NCBI RefSeq assembly: GCF_905147045.1
Contig: NC_065893.1
Span: 496,001 to 560,000, forward strand
Origin: Nymphalis io
Lineage: Eukaryota > Arthropoda > Insecta > Lepidoptera > Nymphalidae
Direction: 5' to 3'
Length of the DNA: 64,000 bases
Shown: positions 44,110 through 54,767 of the stretch, one piece after another
Layout: each line of letters starts with the position of its first letter
Position numbering within the stretch: the stretch's first letter is position 1
Program-made: the position numbers and the translations under genes
The notes under the pieces: model-generated
Database searches by the model: none
The model's input: the letters and a program-made list of their open reading frames with translations, nothing else
Told to the model about the DNA's origin: nothing

Positions 44110-44335
44110 GGTGGCTTTTTGCAAGCCATCATCAGATATTTTACCACCTAACAGCAATGATTAGTAGTGCTGTGTTCCCGGCTTGGATGGTGAGTGAGGC
44201 AGTGTAACTATAGGGAACATAACATCTTAGATCCGAAGGTTGATGTTATACTGACTATGGGCATTGGCTATCCTGGACAGTGCCGACCACTTACCATCAT
44301 GTGGCCCATTTGATAAAAAAATATAAGTTTAAAAA
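44110..44335 (+). mobile_element. Family F retroposon, diverged
   Basis: GGCTTTTTGCAAGCC, CAGATATTTTACCACCTAAC, AACATAACATCTTAGATCCG, ACTTACCATCATGTGGCCCA and an A-run. First of four same-direction F copies in 1.2 kb. Confidence 0.7.
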
Positions 44336-44439
44336 GTCTTAACCGCTTTTTATATCATCAAGTTACGAACTATTAAGTTATGAACTATTATAACTTACTA
44401 TTGTGTAGCACACAAACATGAATTATTTTACTAAACATT

Positions 44440-44580
44440 AATACTCTGTATTACCGTGTTCCAGTTTGAAGCATAAGTGAGCCAGTGTAATTATAAATGA
44501 TGTAAATTCTTACAGCATGGTTGGCAGCGCGCGTAAGCAATGGCTCAAACGTCTCGCGATCACTTACCATTGGTAAGAAA
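44440..44580 (+). mobile_element. Family F retroposon, fragment
   Basis: TATTACCGTGTTCCAGTTTG, AAGTGAGCCAGTGTAATTA, TGGTTGGCAGCGCGCGTAAG and GATCACTTACCATTGG. Both ends are missing. Confidence 0.6.
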
Positions 44581-44632
44581 TTTAGCACGCGTGTCTTCGT
44601 AAAAAATACTTACGTTTCATACTTATTTTACT

Positions 44633-44912
44633 TGTGGTAGGGTTTTGTGCAAGCTCGTCTGAGCCACTCATCAAATATTCTACCGCAAAACAGCAGTACT
44701 TGGTATTGTTGTGTTCTGGTTGGAAAGGTGAGTGAGTCAGTGTGTGTACAAGCACAAGGGACATAACATCTTAGTTCCCAAGCTTGGTGGCTCATTTTCG
44801 ATGTAAGCGATGGTTAACATTTCTTACAGTGCCAATGTTTATGTGAGTTGATGACCACTTACCATCAGGTGGCCCATATGCTCGTCCACTTACCTGTACT
44901 ATAAAAAAAACT
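44633..44912 (+). mobile_element. Family F retroposon, nearly full length
   Basis: TTGTGGTAGGGTTTTGTGCA, CACTCATCAAATATTCTACC, CACAAGGGACATAACATCTT, TTACCATCAGGTGGCCCATA and CTGTACTATAAAAAAAA. The minus open frame 44582-44764 is an antisense reading. Confidence 0.82.
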
Positions 44913-45054
44913 GGAACTTTTCATAGATCTTTAGTTAGAACTGCTCAATGATAACTACCACGACGCATCTGCATGAGACACTTCGCACCCATAACAGCCA
45001 CAAAACGTACATACTTATGATAAAATTAATTTTAAATGTCTGATTATACTTGTT

Positions 45055-45265
45055 ATTGTTGTGTTCCGGTTTGAAGGGTGAGTGAGCCAGTGTAATGACA
45101 GGCACAAGGGACATAAAATCTTAGTTCCCAAGGTTGGTGGCGCATTGGCTGTATAAGCGATGGTTGACATTTCTTACAATGCCAATGTCTAAGGGCGTTT
45201 GGTGACCACTTCCCATCAGGTGGCCCATATGCTCGTCCGCCTTCCTATTCTATAAAAAAAAATAT
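45055..45265 (+). mobile_element. Family F retroposon, 5' truncated
   Basis: GTTGTGTTCCGGTTTGAAGG, GTTCCCAAGGTTGGTGGCGC, AATGCCAATGTCTAAGGGCG, GCTCGTCCGCCTTCCTATTC and A9. Very close to the copy at 14525-14822. Confidence 0.85.
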
Positions 45266-45269
45266 TTTT

Positions 45270-45608
45270 GATAGATATATCCACATATTTTATTTGAAGA
45301 TAGGATACATTATATATTATATTAACACCTGATTTACTACATACAACAATAAATAAAACAATGTTAAGCTGTTATTGTTTTGTTTTTATGTTCTAATAAA
45401 AAAAGTATATGTTTATTCTAATTTGTTATTCTTGGATTCAAATTTTAAATATGGAACTTCAGTATTCGTTAACATCTTGGTGATGATTCTCAGAAATATT
45501 ATTTGGCTTTGTTTAAATTTGCCTTTTATTTAGTTCAAGGTTAATTAACTTTTAAAATAAATTTGCTGTGAGAAAATAATTACATGTAAAATTTGAGATG
45601 CAGTACAT
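45270..45608. other. 5' flank of the tRNA gene, AT-rich
   Basis: No repeat or coding resemblance. Insect tRNA transcription depends mainly on the internal boxes. I see no TATA-like upstream element that stands out in this AT-rich DNA. Confidence 0.4.
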
Positions 45609-45611
45609 ATA

Positions 45612-45684
45612 GCCCCTGTGGCCTAATGGATAAGGCATCGGCCTCCTAAGCCGGGGATTGTGGGTTCGAGTCCCACCAGGGGTA
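45612..45684 (+). tRNA. tRNA-Arg-CCT: tRNA-Arg (anticodon CCT)
   Basis: A complete 73-nt tRNA. The acceptor stem GCCCCTG pairs with CAGGGGT (first pair G-T wobble), with discriminator A at 45684. The A box TGGCCTAATGG and B box GGTTCGAGTCC match the Pol III consensus. The anticodon stem TCGGC/GCCGG encloses loop CTCCTAA with CCT at 45645-45647, reading AGG codons. There is no intron and CCA is not encoded, as normal for eukaryotes. The intact cloverleaf distinguishes it from the SINE heads in this window. Confidence 0.97.
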
Positions 45685-45691
45685 CATGAAA

Positions 45692-45699
45692 TTTTTTTT
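45692..45699 (+). terminator. Pol III terminator of tRNA-Arg
   Basis: T8 starting 8 nt after the last tRNA base, the standard oligo-T stop signal for RNA polymerase III. Confidence 0.9.
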
Positions 45700-45704
45700 G
45701 AATT

Positions 45705-46335
45705 ATTTTTATTTTATTTCTTAAATTTATCACATTTTTATTAAAACAATTACTTTGACAAAATCACACAAGAATAGAATTACTTTTTATATATTTATAT
45801 AATTTTAATGTCGCTTGATATAGAGAGTTAAGACTTGATAACTTAAACAAATCTTTCTAGAAATATGTGACACTTTTCTTATATAACAACTTACTAATTG
45901 AATTGCTAGTTAAATAAAGATGATTTAATCATAAAACAATAAAATATCAATAATACATTTTACCACTTCTTAATGTTACTTTAAGCTCTAAGCTCTTAGA
46001 CACTTAAGTGTTAAGCGAATAGCGGTTTTACTTTATATACCCTTATTAACGTAGAATATAAGACATTATTGGTTGACAGCACCTTATAGAAATTGCTCTG
46101 GGATTCGATAAGAACATTTTTTCAAAGATAAATAAACGTATCTACATCGAATGAAGCTTCTACATTTTTTATTTCAAAGCAAAAAGTGTTACAAGTACTC
46201 GCTGATATATTTACTTTGCATTTTGCAAATAATAATAATAGGGTTCCTTTAAACACAATTAAATAGTAGTGTCATTTCATAAAATATAAATTGTAATGAT
46301 CGTAAATTTGTTATATAAGCAAATTTTTAGTATTT
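45705..46335. other. Unique AT-rich DNA, no gene seen
   Basis: No repeat or coding resemblance was recognised between the tRNA and the next SINE. Confidence 0.4.
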
Positions 46336-46338
46336 TAG

Positions 46339-46635
46339 TAACAGCCTGTGAATGTCCCACAGCTGGGCTAAGGCCTCCTCTTCCTTTTTGAGGAGAAGGT
46401 TTGGAGTTTATTCCACCACGCTGCTCCAGTGCGGGTTGGTGGAATACACATGTGGCAGAATTTCGATGAAATTAGACACATGCAGGTTTCCTCACGATGT
46501 TTTCCTACACCGAAAAGCACGAGATGAATTATAAACAGAAATTAAGCACATGTGAATTCAGAGGTGCTTGCCCGGGTTTGAACCCACGTTCATCGGTTAA
46601 GATTCACGCGTTCTTACCACTGGGCCATCTCGACT
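46339..46635 (-). mobile_element. Family A SINE, full length
   Basis: AGTAACAGCCTGTGAATGTC, CTGCTCCAGTGCGGGTTGGT, ACACATGTGGCAGAATTTCG, GAATTATAAACAGAAATTAA, B box CGGGTTTGAACCC and GGGCCATCTCGACTT. Well preserved. The open frame 46352-46534 is an antisense reading. Confidence 0.9.
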
Positions 46636-46699
46636 TAAGATAAAATAAATATGTAAATAATATATAAATAAATATATGGATAAGATAAGTTAATAGCAT

Positions 46700-46838
46700 A
46701 TATTTATTTATTATTTATTAATACTTTATTGCACTCAATTTACAAACATATAATAATATATAATAACAAGTTGTACATCAAGTTAGTATAGGCGACCTTA
46801 TCACTTACAGTGATCTCTTCCAGGCAACCTCTGTAAAA
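46700..46838 (-). mobile_element. CR1/Jockey-like LINE, 3' tail
   Basis: (TTTA)-rich end, ATACTTTATTGCACTCAATT, then GGCGACCTTATCACTTACAG and CTCTTCCAGGCAACCTCTGT. This is the reverse complement of the 3' UTR seen at 37043-37200. No coding part. Confidence 0.75.
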
Positions 46839-46839
46839 A

Positions 46840-47800
46840 GAAATATTTATGTTTTTTTTGCCAGGATCATTAATCGGGCATAGTGTGCGAACAACTTATT
46901 CTTAAAATTTATTGAAAGCTTATGAACTTAATACAAATATGTAATATACTAACATACATACTCATATGTATACATATACATCTATACATACATACATACA
47001 TATAAGCATATATTTTGAGATTATTAATTAATTCATAAACCTGTAAAACGAAACAATAAATGTTATCCCGAAATGTGACAATTCTCAAGAGGAAAACTAA
47101 ACCATTTTTTAATTGAGCTGGACCGTGTTTGGTCTCGACATAAAAAAATATATCATACAAGCTAATGTAAGAAATATACGGAACATAGAAAACATTTAAT
47201 GATTAACTTGGCCCAAGTCTCGACTGTACCTGTTGACGCACGTCTCGGACACTCAGACATCTTGTACACATCAAGTATGACATCACGTAATTTGCACATC
47301 GTTTATCTTTCTTTACTCGATTTAAAAAGAATTTAAACTGACAAAAAATATATTTTTAACAGCAGCGACAATTTTTAGTTAAATTTTCAATGAAACTTCA
47401 AATGTTCCGATCGAGGCTGACGTCTCATAAACAATGCGAAGCGGATAAACGAACATGGCAGATATTTATTAAGATAAGTCTGCTTACTTAGATTGTTATT
47501 TTTAAACAGTGTAGTCTCTTTTTTGTTCATGAAATATATCTTATATAAAACCTTATGCACAATCACTGTCAACTACGGAGTGGACGTCATGTAATACTCA
47601 TTGTATTACATGACTTATCTGACAAAGAAAAATAGAACGGATTAAATGAAAGCACGGTGCACGATGGGTTAGCTCTTTGTTTTTATGTAAAACATTTTTA
47701 TAGTAACAACTCGTGGCCGACGTAATTTTTCGCCTGTTTGATGCTGATCTACGATTTCAGCAGAATTACAGTAGCATTTCTTAAGAGAAGTGTGTGTTAC
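46840..47800. other. Unique DNA with hairpin, no gene seen
   Basis: (ATAC)n-like run at 46978-47000. The minus open frames 46909-47160 and 47387-47572 carry no recognised domain. A perfect hairpin at 47586-47614 is listed separately. Confidence 0.38.
47586..47614. repeat. Perfect 12-bp hairpin, 5-nt loop
   Basis: GTCATGTAATAC and GTATTACATGAC flank TCATT. Confidence 0.85.
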
Positions 47801-47802
47801 AT

Positions 47803-47953
47803 ATTATAGCGCATGAGTGTGTGCGAAGTGCACTTTTTCTCTCACGCCCATTATCTGGTGCTGCAACTGAGAATTTCTCCACAGAAATGGGCAATTTCTT
47901 TTACTACTTTTGGCCTCGGGACCTTTTAAACTAGCCACTAGACCAACAGTTGT
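47803..47953 (-). mobile_element. Family C SINE, diverged
   Basis: AGCGCATGAGTGTGTGCG, GTGCACTTTTTCTCTCACG and CCATTATCTGGTG match the family C 3' half in reverse. GGCCTCGGGACCTTTTAAAC followed by TAGCCACTAGACCAAC is the head. The minus open frame 47804-47992 reads through it and is not a host gene. Confidence 0.6.
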
Positions 47954-47959
47954 CTTTGC

Positions 47960-50735
47960 AGGAACAGCAGTCTTATTACGGAGAATGACCACTAAAAAGA
48001 TTTCTCCCTATAACACAATATACAAAGTTATTTAACTGATATTTCTAGGATTCATGTGAATTAATAAAGTCATTGATCTTCAATGTGTGAACGCAACGCT
48101 TAAACTAAACGTTGCGTTACATAGCGTTACGCAACGATGGACAGCTAGCCTTATTGCAACGGGAATATTATATCTGGCGCAATTTAATGATTCCACGAAG
48201 AACCCAATACGAATATCTTGGATTTATAGTGCACAGTAAATATAATAACTAAATTGGTTAATGTGCTTATAATAAAATAGATCTTGTACCGTTAACATAA
48301 AGGCGGATATCGTTTGCCCTAACAGTTATGGCAGTGAATAGTTTTGGTTTATAATTAAATACTGAATGTGGGATAAAGGTAAGCTAAAATTTTATTTAAC
48401 AGAAATATTCTCTTTGCTTCTCGGCTTTATGGTTATAATGCTTATAATATACATACATACTAAAAAATATCAACTCATTTCCATTGTATTATATATTTTG
48501 TCTCTTTCCATTTCATAATGCTAGTAATAAACGATGTCTCAATCATAAAATATGTATAATTTAAGAGTGATAATAAATCGTTATTTTTTAACAAATATAA
48601 AAAAGAGAACGTTATTATGTTATATATTACATACACAGATTAATCGATAATGATTTGGCAAATTGGGATAATACTGGTCACCCATATGATAAAGAGCTAC
48701 TTGTAGGCAGAATAAGTTAAGACCTTCGACCGATCGATTAGGTAATAAGCATTACTCAGGACCGTTTAAAGTAAATTCTAAGTTAGTTAGATTACATTTT
48801 GTTGAAAATTGATAAATAATTTAAACCAACGGTATAACAGAATATCAAAGCAAAGGATTACAACGCCTCCTTATTCTCATACAGCACGATTCTGCCTTGT
48901 GCTCTGATTGGTCAAAGGCGTTACTCACCTGCGTTACCTTTGCGCTCGACCAATCGTGGCTCACTTACCTGACAGATCGATAGTGAGGCGGGCTCACCTG
49001 CTAGTCGATATAATATTTAACCTTATCTTACGTTATCATTTCTTATATCGAATAACTTGAAACGATAAATAATTATGAGCAAAATATTGTTTGATATGTT
49101 TTAAACTATTGCTTAATGTATGATTGATTGAATAAATTGTACCTATAGTTTTATAGCTATAAAAAAATGTTGATTTAAATAAAACCCAAGGCAAGGCAGG
49201 CTCTTATCTTTTAAAATCAAACTTAATTATTTAGAAAATTATTTATGACTTAGGTACTTATTTAGAGGTATACAAAAAATAAAGGTAGTTAAGGAAAAGT
49301 ATGTCAGATATAATTGAATAGGCATATGTTAATAAGTTATAGTAATATATCTAACGGTATGAAATTTTATATCGTTTTAAAAATATTTTAAAAGTGGAAA
49401 AATTCTAAAGAAATTATGTCTAGGTACGATGGAAATCACATTATCAACTTTTTATTGATCTCAGACACATTCACCGAATTTATGTACATTTTTATTGTAA
49501 AATAACTGCTTAAACTAATGTTTTTTTTATTGAATTACGCGTCAAAAAACCTTTCAATCGATACATGACTGGTTTCTTTTTATTTTAAGTAACAACAATG
49601 GGTTCTTCCGCAGATCCGATGATTTCACCAGTTGTTTGTAAGTAACTAATAGGCCAATTATCAATTATATTACTGTAGATTTAAGATGTTATATCCCCAC
49701 TAACTTTAGTGCGTAACGACCTTACTTTAAACATTGCTTATCAAACACTGATTTCTCTCTTCCTGTCATTGTTTGTCATTGACATTTACGATGGAAAATA
49801 TTAATACACGGGAACACACATGGATACAACCATGAAAAGAATTTTTAAACTCGAACTCGGAAAACCTTAAAATGTAGATTATAACTTCGAAATGAAATTG
49901 GAAAAAATGGTGCGCAAAATATTTACATTCCCCAATCTCAGTTGTTAATGAAAAAGGAACTTTATGTCTTTAACTCAAAGTCCATAACTGACATCTTGAT
50001 ACAAATTGCTATAAATAACAAAACATTATTTTTTAAGTCACGTATGTTCCAATTTTAAAAATCGAATGTCATTACCTAAAGATAATTACGAAGGTGATAT
50101 ATCATCGCTAAAAAGCCGTCATTACAAAAATACACCCACAGAGTCGACATAATCTTTTTTTCACTCGTGCTATCTCAAACACATATTACACGGTGTTTTA
50201 GCGGATGGCGGAAATCCGGCGCACAAACGATGTGTGGACGTCTCACCTGGACGCCAATGGTCATTAGTGAATAGCGATGTGTATATTATAAATTTCGATA
50301 GGTCAATATAGGTTTTATTTTTAAATTATTTAATATTACTTTATTCTTTTCTTGGACGCACAAAATAATATGACAAAATATAAAACTCTGTTGGATGTTG
50401 CTTACAAAAGAACATAAAGTATTTTTTAAACTAATTTATAGCTATAATTGGAGATACTCTGATAAAACGATATTACTCTTAAAACTGAATCAATGATCTA
50501 TTTTTGTCAAATGTATAGGTTTTTGAATTACTTTTAGACGTCTATATTTTAATTTTTGTATATGGTTTATTTATTCTAAATTTAAATACAAATATAATGA
50601 GGAATGGATGTTCGTTATCCAATTCAAAATAAGAAATATTTAATGAAAAACAACAGCAGTTTTAAAGATTTATAAATATTACATGTTAGAGTTCTAAGAC
50701 TATTAAACTTAACTTTTTTTAACTAAATGAGCTGT
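47960..50735. other. Long repeat-poor stretch, no gene seen
   Basis: Nearly 2.8 kb without recognised retroposons. It includes an inverted AACGCAACG/CGTTGCGTT pair (48090-48118), the CpG-richer block 48845-49015 listed separately, and a second patch at 50195-50290 (GGATGGCGGAAATCCGGCGC, CCAATGGTCATTAGTGAATA). Confidence 0.4.
48845..49015. promoter_or_regulatory. Candidate enhancer or promoter block
   Basis: CpG-richer island. Inverted GATTGGTC (48906-48913) and GACCAATC (48948-48955) place two CCAAT-type boxes face to face. CACCTG at 48926-48931 and 48995-49000 and TACCTG at 48966-48971 are three CAGGTR-type (Snail/ZEB-class) sites. ATCGATAG at about 48978 is one base off a DRE. No coding resemblance. 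Confidence 0.4.
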
Positions 50736-50739
50736 CGTT

Positions 50740-50850
50740 ATCATCCATCTACATATCATCATACCACTGCTGGACATAGGTATCTCCCAAGTTGCGTCAA
50801 AGCACCCAGTCCTGCTCCTTCCGCAGACATTCGGATCTCACATCTCAGCT
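50740..50850 (-). mobile_element. RTE-type LINE, 3' tip
   Basis: TATCATCATACCACTGCTGG and ACATAGGTATCTCCCAAGTT are the reverse complement of the RTE end that reads GGAGGCCTATGTCCAGCAG at 33990. Only about 100 bp remain. Confidence 0.65.
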
Positions 50851-50854
50851 ACCC

Positions 50855-51435
50855 AAATTAACCGCGAGTGTTCGTCATAATAAATATCACACTACTAATT
50901 AAATATTACAGTATTGTATCTGATAATTTATCATAATCATTAATTGATAATATAATTTGAAACATGAAATTAAATTGCAAAATATTCTTTAATAAAAATT
51001 AAAGTATCGATTGAAATTCCACTCGCACATCCCTCGTTCATAGGCGCCACGTTTGCCAAAACAAACGAACGACGTTTGAAACGTGACAACTTTCAGAACA
51101 CCTTGACGAGCTCTAACTGCATATCTGTTTGTTTTTAGACTTGGCACGTGGATTTGTTTTATAGTTTATTGTCGTGACACTCGCGAGCCGATACGATTTA
51201 TAAATAGTGATGGGTTTATCGATGTTTTAATGTTCTGGTAATTGTGGATTAGAAATAAATTGTTTTTTTTAACAATAGTCTATTGCTGTGCTGCACGAAA
51301 ATGTACGAAAAACATATTGACATGTATGCTTAGAACTAATTACTACGAAAATGATAATCAATTTAAATAAAAATAAGACGTATAGGGAGATATACTTTTT
51401 TATTAAAAATATATATTTTGTTAACTGATGTGGAC
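50855..51435. other. Unique DNA with CpG-richer patch at 51020-51220
   Basis: The patch includes GGCGCCACGTTTGCC, GAACGACGTTTGAAACGTGA and CTCGCGAGCCGATACG. It is compatible with a regulatory element. No gene seen. Confidence 0.33.
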
Positions 51436-51439
51436 CAAT

Positions 51440-51590
51440 AGATATACCGAGTGAATATTTCCCGAAAATCGAGGGTTTGAATATGAAGTCGAATTTATCA
51501 TGTGGTTCGTTTGTGTTTCCAATTCTCGTGTTCGGTGGTGAAAGAAAACAACTTGTATGTATGTCTGTGTATCCACGAATCGCGTCAGAT
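51440..51590 (+). mobile_element. Possible family A SINE remnant
   Basis: TACCGAGTGAATATTTCCCG, CGAGGGTTTGAATATGAAG, AATTCTCGTGTTCGGTGGTG and AAAGAAAACAACTTGTATG keep a family A-like order with heavy decay. Confidence 0.35.
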
Positions 51591-51594
51591 TAGT

Positions 51595-52875
51595 TTAGAT
51601 TAGAGTTTTTTTTTTAATTTAAATAGAAAGACAGACTATCAAATGGGCCTGTGGTTACACTGTGAGTTTGTGAGGTTACCTTGCCTCTACCTTCTACTCT
51701 TCTTGCTTTTTACATTTCGTGAAATTTTCTTTTTAGTAATTTTTTAGAAATATTTTATGAGATTTCTTTGATACCAGAGCGATTCTAATTGCCCGCGCCT
51801 ACGACCTGGCTATCGGATAGCAATTTACGGGGGCGATAAAAAATATCGTGCCCTTGGGGCGGAGGTATTTGATACTTTAAGGAGAAGAAATACCTTTCAT
51901 CTTAGTTATGTACATTTTTTTAATTATTACATGGGTCTGTGAATATGACTTATTATTGATAGTAGCACGAAAAATAAATTGGAGAACGATTATGTGTTGT
52001 GCGAGTATGACTAGATATTATTCATGTGCTTAACATGTAATAATATCTAGTCATACTAAATAATATTGTGCTTAGCATTAAAGAGCTTTTATATATCTAA
52101 TTTGCTATTAAGTATAGGATAGGATGTTACATACTCAAATTCTTTTGTCACGCTGGGTTTTTGCACTCAGCTTTTTTTACTATGCAAATAGGTTTTTTAT
52201 ATCGTAAATCTCACAACCTTGACATTTTAATTTAATCTTTTTAGATTTAATATGGAGAGTATTTTTAGAAGGGTGTAAAGATTACAAGCTTATATTTAAG
52301 ATTACGTTTAAACATTATAAACGTAATCTACTTTTAGTAAATTAGTGCGAAATATAAAAAATATCAAGTGACATCATAAAAAATTGTGACAATGTTGAAA
52401 CTATTTTGCTTCAAAAATATTTACATACAGAAACTACGCACTTTAATTCAAATATCAACGAAGTTTCACTCCAAAGCTAAGCAAAAACCACATATATATA
52501 TATGCATTACCTATTTTTTTTGCTGACGGTTTCACCTCTCCTTAACAGTAGGTAATGTAAATATACCGCCTCCGGCTCATGTCGCGTGTACTTACGATGC
52601 GTTCAGATATCGACTCTAATAACAAGGTATCTCTTTATATTAATGATTTAAAAACATAAATATATCAGACTAAGAAAAGACGTTCACCTTCTATTAGTAA
52701 ATATGTATGTAGTAACAAAGTTCATGTATTTCTTTAATACAATTTTTTTTGTCATAAACTAGATTTTATATAATCGTATATAAAATATACGGTTTGTAAT
52801 AAAAGAGCTTTCTTTATTTATTTTTAGCACTTATAGTTTACCTAAACATCTAAGTTATGATAATATTGTTAATAA
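51595..52875. other. Unique AT-rich DNA with a long hairpin
   Basis: No coding resemblance. GC-richer patch at 51780-51860 (TGCCCGCGCCTACGACCTGG). The hairpin 52004-52057 is listed separately. Confidence 0.4.
52004..52057. repeat. 54-nt hairpin with 23 paired positions
   Basis: AGTATGACTAGATATTATT (52004-52022) pairs perfectly over 19 bp with 52039-52057. After one bulged T, CATG/CATG adds 4 bp around the loop TGCTTAA. The size is close to a small hairpin precursor, although shorter than most animal pre-miRNA genes. Confidence 0.85.
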
Positions 52876-52877
52876 TA

Positions 52878-53035
52878 GGAGGACAGGCAAATGGGCCACC
52901 TAAAGGTAAAGGGTTACCAACGCCTATAGACATTGGCGCAGTAAGAAATATTTGCCATACCTGAAATCTTTTATCTTTAAACGCTACTACCATTCGGGAA
53001 CTAAGATGTTATGTCCTTTTTGCCAGATCACTAAG
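52878..53035 (-). mobile_element. Family F retroposon, 3' half
   Basis: GGAGGACAGGCAAATGGGCC, CAACGCCTATAGACATTGGC and GGGAACTAAGATGTTATGTC. Reverse orientation. Confidence 0.65.
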
Positions 53036-53049
53036 GGATTAAGTATTTA

Positions 53050-53160
53050 TTATCATCGCAATTGATGGACATAGACTTTGTTCATTATCCCGGTTCTCCG
53101 CCGCATTCAGTCAGGTCCCGCCAAGTCATCGCTCCAAAGAAGAATGGCTTGGTCACCCAT
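53050..53160 (-). mobile_element. Possible RTE-type LINE tip, decayed
   Basis: TATTATCATCGCAATTGATG and GACATAGACTTTGTTC resemble the RTE 3' end in reverse, and the following CCCGCCAAGTCATCGC fits its neighbourhood loosely. Confidence 0.35.
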
Positions 53161-53164
53161 TCTA

Positions 53165-53610
53165 ATATTTACTCATATTTTTCATTCTCTCATTAAAACT
53201 GTATTTAAATAAACAACTCGTGTATATTTCATCTATTAAGTAGTTTAAAAAAATTAAGCTAATAAATCACAGATAACAATAAAAAAAAAATGAAAACGAT
53301 AATTCTTTCTCAACAGAATGGCAGGACAGACGTTTCTTATCAACGTGAAATCTGATCGGAGACAAAAAAATACATTCTGAATGAACAATTTGCCAGCGAG
53401 AGTGAAATGAAATATCGTTGTCGTTCATTCTATTTCACTTTCACATTTACGTATTTATATTTTCGATACAAACTCGTTTCATTTTGGTTAGCGAAACTAT
53501 ATATTTACATAAATTATAAATAGAATAGCATAGGATAGAACTTTATTTATGACACACACTGCTAACTGATGCATTAAATTGCCATAAATTTGTTTATTAA
53601 TAGAATATTT
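53165..53610. other. Unique AT-rich DNA, no gene seen
   Basis: No recognised feature other than A-runs near 53279. Confidence 0.4.
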
Positions 53611-53612
53611 AC

Positions 53613-53883
53613 CCATTACGCGTGAATCTTAACCGATGATCATGGGTTCAAATCCGGGCAAGCAGCACTGAATTTTCATGTGCTTAATTTGTGATTATAA
53701 TTCATATCGTGCTTGACGATGTCTAATTTCACTGAAATTCTGCCAAATGTGTATTCTATCAACCCGCATTAGAGCAGCGTGGTGGAATAAGCTCCAAACC
53801 TTGTCCTCAAAAAAGGAGAGGAGGCCTTAGCCCAGCAGTGGGACATTCACAGGCTGTTACTGTACTGTACTGTTATCCATTAC
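53613..53883 (+). mobile_element. Family A SINE, 5' truncated, with 7-bp target-site duplication
   Basis: CCATTAC at 53613-53619 and 53877-53883 flank the SINE. It starts at GCGTGAATCTTAACCGATGA, so the A box is missing. It shares with the 13622 copy the loss of about 30 bp at CTTGACGATG/TCTAATTTC. The tail reads GCTGTTACTGTACTGTACTG, a variant of the family tail. Confidence 0.88.
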
Positions 53884-53884
53884 A

Positions 53885-54765
53885 ATAAACTGTTTGTAAA
53901 TAATGATACACTTCATCTCTCTCTTAATAAATTTAATATTAAGAATATTTTAAAGAATGGTAGCTGTTGTTGATTTTATTATTTATTTAATTTAACATGA
54001 AATAGTGATTATGTTTTAATATTAGCTCTCTCCCTTTTTGTTATTAATATTTTCATTATTACACATGTGTTTTGCGTCTTCATTCTTTTAAAATTTTGTT
54101 TAATATAATATGTCTTAATTTAATTGTAAACTATCGTTAGTTATCGTTTGTTTCCAAATAAATACGTAGTACAAAATTATGAACACAAATTAAGCTGACG
54201 AAAAATTAGTGATGCTTTCTCATCTTATCCACCCACCATATAAAGATCCACCCACGTGTTTGAATTACTGGATTACGTAAGCTCTATCTATCTCATTATA
54301 CAGTGTGTTCGTTAAGGCATTACTTTCGGAATACCATTAACCGATTTAAAAAATATTTTTGTATTAAATGCGGCATTTATTGAGAAAGCATATGAATATA
54401 TAAAACACGGTTAAAATAATCTTATCAACCTTTAATGGTCATTGTTGAACTCATAACCAATTATATTGTTGTTATTTAATTTTGGTATCCATTAATTCGG
54501 TATGCACGTTACAAACACGTAGGCATGCCTAGACTCTAGGTAGAGATCGTAAGGTGCCAACGATCCAACGATGGCTGCCAAATAGACATTGTAAACGCGA
54601 ACAGATAAATACAACATACTTGTGCTAGAATTGATCTCATTAGTTTGGGGTTAGGTATTTGGACTCACAATTAAAATATTATTTTATAAAAAAAATAGTA
54701 ACGTAAATACTCTAGGTTTAACAGGCTAGTGTTTAATCAAGCATCAGAACTGCTATAGGGATTTA
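53885..54765. other. Unique AT-rich DNA, no gene seen
   Basis: No coding or repeat resemblance. GC-richer patch at 54505-54590. Confidence 0.4.
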
Positions 54766-54767
54766 GG

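Noticed and set aside
47804..47992. 62-residue frame with fairly balanced composition
   Set aside because: Both ends align with the head and tail blocks of a family C SINE in reverse, so it is a repeat reading.
52004..52057. Calling this hairpin a microRNA gene outright
   Set aside because: The stem is shorter than most animal microRNA precursors and I cannot match it to a known family, so it is kept as a repeat and a finding only.
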